A DNA stretch of 9,075 bases, from the NCBI GenBank assembly GCA_022866195.1, contig JALHUF010000679.1:1-9075 (forward strand), in the 5' to 3' direction. The notes under the pieces were generated by a model. That model made no database searches and was not told the DNA's origin. It saw only the letters and a program-made list of their open reading frames with translations. This document shows, piece by piece, positions 4,060-9,075 of this stretch. Within the stretch, counting starts at the first letter, position 1, and every line of letters begins with the position of its first letter. The position numbers and the translations under genes were made by a program. The DNA is from Terriglobia bacterium (lineage in GTDB: Bacteria; Acidobacteriota; Terriglobia; UBA7540).

Positions 4060-4698
4060 ATGTACACACAAGAACAGAAAGACCTGATTTTAATGCGGCT
4101 CGCGCGCCTCAAAACGCTAGTCGCCAAACTAGGTCAGTATCCCGAGATCGCTAAGGCGACCGTCACGTCCACAGACCAAGCAAGATATCGCTTAACGACG
4201 GCGCTCGAAGTGATAAGCCAGGGCCTAAGCGACAAAGGCATCCCTTCGGCAGAAGCCATCCGAACGGCCCTTGACGCTTGCAGGGAACTCGGCGCAACCG
4301 TGCTTTGGATGCCCCCTGACGCTCGGCTGGCAAACCGCGATTGGCCCAACATCGCGCCAGCTTTAGCGACAGAGTTTGATGACCTAGCCGACGCCCTAGA
4401 GCAAGCGAAACCCGAGGACCGGGCAGGGGTGGTACAGCGGATCGCTGGCAAGGTTTGGACTTTGGTAGACGAGCAGAGCGTCAGAAACTCCCGCTACAAG
4501 AATCCGGGGCAAGTGACCCTTGCTGACGTTGAGCGCGACTATGAAAGGGCGCGGGCCAACCTAGAACTGGTCAACGGCCGGAATATGGCAGCGGGTCGCA
4601 TTTTGAATCCCCGCGAAACTGCCGAGGCACAAACTGAACTTATGCGCCAAGCGGCACACCTTCGCCAGGTCCGCGCGCGGCAAGGGATCTTAAGTTGA
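4060..4698 (+). CDS. Unrecognised 212-aa helical protein upstream of the tape measure gene
   Basis: I do not recognise this family. The product is soluble, lacks a signal peptide and membrane segments, and is almost wholly helical. It has a charged start (MYTQEQKDLILMRLARL), a middle with two short aromatic patches (WMPPDARL, DWPNIAP at about 87-105), and a long arginine/glutamate-rich C-terminal half (about 150-212) that looks coiled. The ATG at 4060 is preferred over earlier in-frame GTG starts because of AAAGGA at 4048-4053. It lies alone between a structured leader and a 225-bp gap before the tape measure gene. In siphophages the genes just before the tape measure gene often encode tail tube or tail assembly chaperones, so a tail assembly role is possible, but no motif supports it and no frameshift-fusion arrangement is seen. 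Confidence 0.75.
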   Translation: MYTQEQKDLILMRLARLKTLVAKLGQYPEIAKATVTSTDQARYRLTTALEVISQGLSDKGIPSAEAIRTALDACRELGATVLWMPPDARLANRDWPNIAPALATEFDDLADALEQAKPEDRAGVVQRIAGKVWTLVDEQSVRNSRYKNPGQVTLADVERDYERARANLELVNGRNMAAGRILNPRETAEAQTELMRQAAHLRQVRARQGILS

Positions 4699-4923
4699 GA
4701 TTTGCTATGGCGCGGCAACTTGGGCGCCGGGGGCGCGCCAGCGCAGATATTGCGCCCTCTGACCCTGACGCCCGTTTTTTCGTTGTCCAAATTTTGTACA
4801 ACCCAAGGAGTACCGTTAACCACTCCTGAAATACCAGGAAGGTTTTCGCGGGAGACCGCGTAGGATGCCCAACGGTGGCCCACAGTTGCCACAGGCCGCA
4901 TCGGTTGAGACAGGAACACCATA
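4699..4923 (+). other. Structured intergenic region before the tape measure gene
   Basis: No gene is seen in 225 bases. GGGCGC...GCGCCC arms and other G/C-rich dyads lie around 4720-4756, followed by TTTTTT near 4776-4781, which may act together as an imperfect terminator for the upstream gene. Further on are AGGAGT/ACTCCT (4806-4827) around GTTAAC, the hairpin CGCGG-GAGA-CCGCG (4847-4860) with a GNRA-type tetraloop, and GTGGC/GCCAC (4875-4892). An AAGGAG at 4805-4810 has no start codon at a useful distance. The tape measure ribosome site AGGAA (4912-4916) lies just before the start. Confidence 0.4.
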
Positions 4924-7900
4924 ATGCCAGACAAACCAGTAATTCAAATCACGGCGGATGCAACGGACCTCCGAAAATTCGTTGCTGACGTTAAGGCCCG
5001 CATGAACGACGCCCGTGTTGTCATCGCGGGAATTCAAAGCCAGATCGCCAGCCAACACGCCAAGATCGTCGCTGGCATAACCGGGGTTGAGCAGCAAGAA
5101 GCCAAGAAGCGCATCGACGCTTGGCGTACTGAGGCCGCGCAAAAGCGTGCGGAATTAGCCAAGCTCCGCGTCGACGCGGTATCCGCGACAGGGCAAATGA
5201 CTGCGAAGTTGGGGGGCGCTCCCTGGCCCCTCGCTAGGCAACTCACGGGCACGGGGATTTTACAATTTCTCGGCATTACCTCGTTGCCCGCAATCCTCTC
5301 AGGCATCGCACGCAACTTACGGGATGCGGCTATTGGCGGGGGCGAATTTGCACATTCGCTTGAGATCATAAGCGCCAAAACAGGCATTTCTGTTCCTCAG
5401 CTCCAAAAACTAGAGTTTGTCGGCAAGACGGTCGGCCTCACCTTGGATGATGTGGTGATCGCAACAAGAAAATTCAGTGCTGCGATAGTAGGTGGCGGGG
5501 GCGAAGGGGAAGGTCTGGCGGGCGGGAGCAATAAGGCGGCGCGTGTCTTGGCCGCGCTGGGCATTGCGACGCGCGACGCCGCAGACAAGGCGCGTTCGAT
5601 GGACGCGGTTCTTGCGGATCTGGCCGAGGTATTTGCACGCAACGCCGAGGGCCCGGAGAAGGCACGCATCGCAATCGAACTCTTTGGGCGCTCTGGGTTG
5701 AATTTAATTCCGTTCCTGAACAAGGGGCGCGAAGGAATCCGGGCGTTGCTTGCCGAGATGGGTGATCCAGTAGCCGTCGAGGAAATGGCCCGACAATTTG
5801 AACGCTGGGAACTAGCCAACGCCAAGCTAGACCAGTCGGTCCTGCAATTGAAATCTAGCCTTGCGGGGCTTCTGGGATTCATGGCGGGGAGCATTGACAA
5901 ACTCGCCGCGTTTATTGACCTCTTGGCGAGGGGTGCCGACCTTAGTAGGCCGCCCCAAGGAATCGCGGGGGCCACATGGACGAAGTTGACGCCAGCGGGC
6001 GAGGCGGAGTTCCGTCGATTGACAACGGCACCGGTTGAGGAACCCGGCCAGATGTACTCTGCGCAGGCGGCGCAAGCCGAGTTAGCGCGGCAACGTCAAC
6101 TGGCTTCAGGTAGGGAGTATTTCAAGTTCCGATTTCCGGCAGCGGCAGCGGCAGGCCGCGAGTTGACTGAGGAAGAAAAAGCACTCGGATTTATTCTCCG
6201 CGAGCATGAGGTCCTGGGCAAAAAACTCGTGCAGGAACTAGACACGCGCAAGGAAATCACGGCGGAGATGGCCAAGGCTGCAAAGATCGCGGCGGGCGAG
6301 AAGGAAGGCAAGGAGAAGGAAAGTGCGTGGGACAAGGCATTCAAGAGTGCTCAACAGCGTGCCGGGAAATTGAAGGCCGACCTATGGGATCAGCAACGCG
6401 ATTTCCAAGAATGGCTAACCAAGGGTGCGGGGGCTGCGGCGGTTCCCGGCAAGATGCCTCAATTGCTCAAATGGATGCTACCCGAGCGGTTAAACATTGA
6501 CCAGTTACGGGATGCCCTGGCTCAATTGGACGCTCAAAGTCAACTAGGCAACAACACCACGGCGCAAGAAATTGTCTTGCGTTCTCAGCTTAACGGTTTG
6601 CTGGCGTCTCAGATTCGTGGGCGGTTGGCTTTGGGTGTAGCGACCGACGCCGAACGTGAGGGGCTTGAAAAATTAGTGCAAGAGTTGTCCCAGTCACAGA
6701 AAGCAACCGACGATCTCAAGGCCAGGCAAACGACTTGGGCGACATCGGCCCTGGGCGTACTCGATACACTCTGCGAGGTAGCCTCGAAGTTCGGGGTTGC
6801 TTTACCCAAGGGTCTCGTCCAATTCGCTGCTACTTTCGAGATGCTGAAGAAAACGAGCGCCGCATTTAAGGACAATGTGCAAGCCGCCCTGGAATCACTT
6901 TCAAAACCAGAAGAAGCCGCAGCGGTAAAGGCGGGAACGCCACTCGACGCACTGAAGGAGATGTTCGCTTCGTGGGAGAATTTCACCGCTAGTATGAAGG
7001 CGGGCGGCTTGGGTCAGATTGCCGGGATATTCGCTACCATTGCCGCCAACTTTAAGCAGAGCATCGTAAAAGGGATAGGTGCCGCGATGATGACGTTCGG
7101 CATGTTCATTCCCGTAGTAGGGCCGATAGTGGCCGCAATCGGTGCGGCTATGGCTATGGGTGGCAAGGAAATTTTGCCGTTTCTCTTTGGCCCCACAATC
7201 CCTTTAGGCGTAAAGAGAGCGCAAAGCCGCAAGGCTGCTCGTCAAATCCAGAAGGAGATCGATGCCATTGTCACTCTCTTTAATTCGGGTGGGAGTACCA
7301 TCAAGAAGACGTTGGCGGCACTCGAAGCAGAGAAACAGAAGGCTATCGCTCGCCTTTCGGGAAGGAAAGGTGCTGGGAAGGAACTTGAAGGTATCGTGTC
7401 TGATATCGACAAGGCGATGGCTGAACTAAAGGCCAAACAGAAAGAGATATTCGAGGCGTTTGATAAGGAAATGAATATTCTCCGGTTGCCCGAGTACTAC
7501 AGGGACATCGGCGAAAGTATCCAGTCGATGACGGACAAGGTAAAGGCTTTCCTCGACGCGGGTGGCAGTGCGGCGAAAGCACAGGAATATCTCTTGCGTA
7601 GCGAAGCCGACTTGTACGCCAACTTGAATAGGGAACTGCGAGACGATGAGTTAGCCGCCATCGATCTTCTTGAGCGGCGCATTGACTTAGAGACGCAACG
7701 GAGCAAAGTTATCGCGGATGCAGCGAAGGCGGAACGTGAAGTCCGCACTGGATTGGGTCTTGCTAGACCGCTCACACCCGCGCAAGAGGCGGCGACCAGA
7801 ATAAAACAGATACGCGAGCAAGCCGCCGAACAGGTAGCCTCGATTGACCGGCAATTGAAAATGCTCGATGCACAGGTAGAGGGTCAGGCGGTTCTGTTCG

Positions 7901-8217
7901 GTCTAACGCAAGATCTAACCAGCCTAGAACAGCGCCGACTGGATATTACAAGATTGATTACCGGTGAGACTAACGCTCAGATTCGCGCCATTCAAGATTT
8001 CATTACCGCAAATCGTGCGGCCATCGACGCCGGACTCGCACTTCCTCTCGGAGGCACACCGATCTTCCCCACGATTTCAGGTGGCCAAGTTACCAATGTC
8101 TTTAACGGGGGCATTACCGTTGACGTGCATCCCCATCCTGGCATGACACCTAGAGAGGCGTGGGAGGCGGTTCACGATGGCATTGAGTGGGGCATGGGAC
8201 ATCGACACGAAATTTAG
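4924..8217 (+). CDS. Phage tail tape measure protein
   Basis: The 1097-residue product sets tail length and is chaperoned inside the tail tube. The N-terminal 90 residues are helical and coiled. Residues about 143-335 carry the tape measure signature: FAHSLEIISAKTGISVPQL, then MDAVLADLAEVFARN, then GPEKARIAIELFGRSG and LIPFLNKG. Residues about 435-500 are a lysine/glutamate-rich coiled coil. Residues about 695-755 are glycine/alanine-rich and hydrophobic, as in the membrane-inserting segments of other tape measures. Residues 770-1010 are again long helices, and the end (FNGGITVDVHPHPGMTPREAW...) is a short beta/histidine-rich tail. If helical throughout it would span roughly 160 nm. The start has AGGAA eight bases upstream. 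No tail tube, chaperone or distal tail genes are adjacent, which is unusual. The glycosyltransferase gene follows after 35 bp. Confidence 0.87.
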   Translation: MPDKPVIQITADATDLRKFVADVKARMNDARVVIAGIQSQIASQHAKIVAGITGVEQQEAKKRIDAWRTEAAQKRAELAKLRVDAVSATGQMTAKLGGAPWPLARQLTGTGILQFLGITSLPAILSGIARNLRDAAIGGGEFAHSLEIISAKTGISVPQLQKLEFVGKTVGLTLDDVVIATRKFSAAIVGGGGEGEGLAGGSNKAARVLAALGIATRDAADKARSMDAVLADLAEVFARNAEGPEKARIAIELFGRSGLNLIPFLNKGREGIRALLAEMGDPVAVEEMARQFERWELANAKLDQSVLQLKSSLAGLLGFMAGSIDKLAAFIDLLARGADLSRPPQGIAGATWTKLTPAGEAEFRRLTTAPVEEPGQMYSAQAAQAELARQRQLASGREYFKFRFPAAAAAGRELTEEEKALGFILREHEVLGKKLVQELDTRKEITAEMAKAAKIAAGEKEGKEKESAWDKAFKSAQQRAGKLKADLWDQQRDFQEWLTKGAGAAAVPGKMPQLLKWMLPERLNIDQLRDALAQLDAQSQLGNNTTAQEIVLRSQLNGLLASQIRGRLALGVATDAEREGLEKLVQELSQSQKATDDLKARQTTWATSALGVLDTLCEVASKFGVALPKGLVQFAATFEMLKKTSAAFKDNVQAALESLSKPEEAAAVKAGTPLDALKEMFASWENFTASMKAGGLGQIAGIFATIAANFKQSIVKGIGAAMMTFGMFIPVVGPIVAAIGAAMAMGGKEILPFLFGPTIPLGVKRAQSRKAARQIQKEIDAIVTLFNSGGSTIKKTLAALEAEKQKAIARLSGRKGAGKELEGIVSDIDKAMAELKAKQKEIFEAFDKEMNILRLPEYYRDIGESIQSMTDKVKAFLDAGGSAAKAQEYLLRSEADLYANLNRELRDDELAAIDLLERRIDLETQRSKVIADAAKAEREVRTGLGLARPLTPAQEAATRIKQIREQAAEQVASIDRQLKMLDAQVEGQAVLFGLTQDLTSLEQRRLDITRLITGETNAQIRAIQDFITANRAAIDAGLALPLGGTPIFPTISGGQVTNVFNGGITVDVHPHPGMTPREAWEAVHDGIEWGMGHRHEI

Positions 8218-8240
8218 GGACTCCATCGCTCCAACCCGTT

Positions 8241-8255
8241 AAAGGAGAAAATATG
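8241..8255 (+). promoter_or_regulatory. Ribosome binding site that sets the glycosyltransferase start
   Basis: AAAGGAG (8241-8247) lies five bases before ATG 8253. The frame is open back to ATG 8187 inside the tape measure gene, but those extra 22 residues precede the glycosyltransferase fold and lack a comparable site. Confidence 0.8.
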
Positions 8256-8954
8256 ACTGAGGCAAAAGTGATGCTGGCTGTGTTCGCTGTGGATGGGTGG
8301 ATACATGCGGAGTTGGCGGCACATTTGATCCAGAGCTTCTTGACGCAATCGCGGGCTGCTACCCTGACGTTTATCACCGGGAATCGTCCTGTCGCACACG
8401 CAAGGAATCATGCGGCGGGCGAATTTCTGAACACCGATTGCGAGTGGTTAGTTATGGTGGACCATGACACCGTACCCCCCGCAAACTTTCTTGAAATCGT
8501 CCCCATGATGGAGGCCGATGGCAAATTTATCGCTGGCCTGCCCTACCCATTCATGCCGGGATGCGAAGGAGCCTATCCGTATCCCGCCTTTGCTCTGGGT
8601 TGGTTCGAGGCACCCGGCAAACTTCGCGCATCCAACAGTCTTCCTTCAGGGTGGAGCACTGGCTACGACTTTCTTGGCGGTGGATCTCTCATTGTGCATC
8701 GTAGCGTTTTTGAGAGGGTATCCAAACCATACTTTAAGACGATCATAGATGATGCGGAGGTCAGGGATATTGATACGGAGATGTTACCCGACTCCGCAGC
8801 GGAAGACTTGTACTTCACCTGGAAAGCGAAAGGGGCCGGTTTTGAACTCTGGACGCATTCGGATTTCGTCTGCAACCACTATAAAACTATTCCGCTCTTA
8901 GCCGTTATGGGGATGCTCCAGTCCGTCTCGACCCCCGACCCGGCCCTGGTCTAA
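8253..8954 (+). CDS. GT-A fold, family 2-like glycosyltransferase
   Basis: The 233-residue product is probably a nucleotide-sugar transferase acting in the cytosol. It starts with a beta strand and loop (MLAVFAVDGWIHAEL), then GNRPVAHARNHAAGEFL (about 43-59) as in the nucleotide-binding part of the fold. The metal-binding DxD is DHD at residues 70-72 in WLVMVDHDTVPP. FLGGGSLIVHRSVF (about 140-153) and AAEDLYFTWKAKG (182-194, with the Glu-Asp pair 184-185 a likely catalytic or acceptor site) follow, and H209 in CNHYKT completes the usual 'ED...H' pattern. There are no membrane segments, so it is a single soluble domain, shorter than lipid-linked family members. In phage genomes such enzymes may modify virion proteins, DNA bases or host surface glycans; the substrate cannot be told here. 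It lies 35 bp after the tape measure gene, suggesting co-transcription. Confidence 0.75.
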   Translation: MTEAKVMLAVFAVDGWIHAELAAHLIQSFLTQSRAATLTFITGNRPVAHARNHAAGEFLNTDCEWLVMVDHDTVPPANFLEIVPMMEADGKFIAGLPYPFMPGCEGAYPYPAFALGWFEAPGKLRASNSLPSGWSTGYDFLGGGSLIVHRSVFERVSKPYFKTIIDDAEVRDIDTEMLPDSAAEDLYFTWKAKGAGFELWTHSDFVCNHYKTIPLLAVMGMLQSVSTPDPALV

Positions 8955-8972
8955 ATCGACCGCCTAGAATTC

Positions 8973-8989
8973 CGGCGCTAACCGCGCCG
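8973..8989 (+). repeat. Intergenic hairpin CGGCGC-TAACC-GCGCCG
   Basis: A perfect 6-bp G/C stem with a 5-base loop lies 18 bases after the glycosyltransferase stop. It has no T tract, so it is not a convincing terminator. It resembles the small hairpin after the protease gene (2079-2092). Confidence 0.4.
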
Positions 8990-9014
8990 CAGAAATCCAA
9001 CAACAGGTAAGGAC

Positions 9015-9075
9015 ATGCAATCTCAACAAGCTCGGGAGCGGCCTTCTTTACCTCTTGGGCAAGACGAATCTTACG
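9015..9075 (+). CDS. Possible start of the next gene (truncated by the window)
   Basis: ATG 9015 is preceded by AGG at 9005-9007 and AAGGA at 9009-9013. The frame stays open for the remaining 20 codons. The visible residues (MQSQQARERPSLPLGQDESY) are polar and do not identify a family. It follows the glycosyltransferase gene by 60 bp on the same strand, so it would belong to the same run. The real start and even the existence of the gene cannot be decided from so short a stretch. Confidence 0.4.
   Translation, partial: MQSQQARERPSLPLGQDESY

Noticed and set aside
5397..5975. 192-codon minus-strand frame opposite the tape measure gene
   Set aside because: It is rich in Ser, Ala, Arg and Pro, as expected from antisense reading of an alanine/glycine-rich gene; no motif is seen.

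Overview
The window reads as part of a tailed-phage genome, prophage or phage-derived element. Every convincing gene lies on the + strand. Recognisable products are a prohead-type serine protease, a winged-helix replication initiator, a cold-shock protein, a tail tape measure protein and a GT-A/family-2-like glycosyltransferase. The host is bacterial. The cold-shock protein (C-terminal [11 protein letters not shown]) and the DUF5659-like small protein resemble, from memory, proteins of Acidobacteriota and other soil phyla. This is a weak phylum-level guess, because nothing in the window, such as rRNA or an integrase, fixes the taxonomy.

Layout. Bases 1-134 hold tandem GTGGGCCAAATCA repeats and a terminal GTTGACA that look like the end of an IS21-family element lying mostly to the left. 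Bases 135-870 have no convincing gene apart from one possible 22-codon peptide. They are crowded with hairpins and end in a strong intrinsic terminator 37 bp before the first clear gene. The terminator's 5' arm can also pair with an upstream segment, so this stretch may be an attenuated leader or a separate structured RNA. Bases 871-3462 carry a compact gene run: XRE-family regulator, prohead protease, DUF5659-like protein, replication initiator and cold-shock protein, with short gaps or a 4-bp overlap. Inside the initiator gene, at 2675-2795, are four imperfect-palindromic repeats that may be the replication origin.

Bases 3463-4059 are a second gene-poor, dyad-rich interval. Next come an unrecognised 212-aa helical protein (4060-4698), a structured 225-bp gap, the 1097-aa tape measure gene (4924-8217), a 233-aa glycosyltransferase (8253-8954) and the start of another possible gene at 9015.

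How the parts may work together (inference): the XRE protein and leader could control an early operon that makes the initiator, which would act on iterons in its own gene. The tail module follows under separate control. The protease lies beside replication genes with no capsid, portal or terminase gene in view, so the order is unusual for a tailed phage. Large non-coding intervals with many inverted repeats are the most notable feature of the window.
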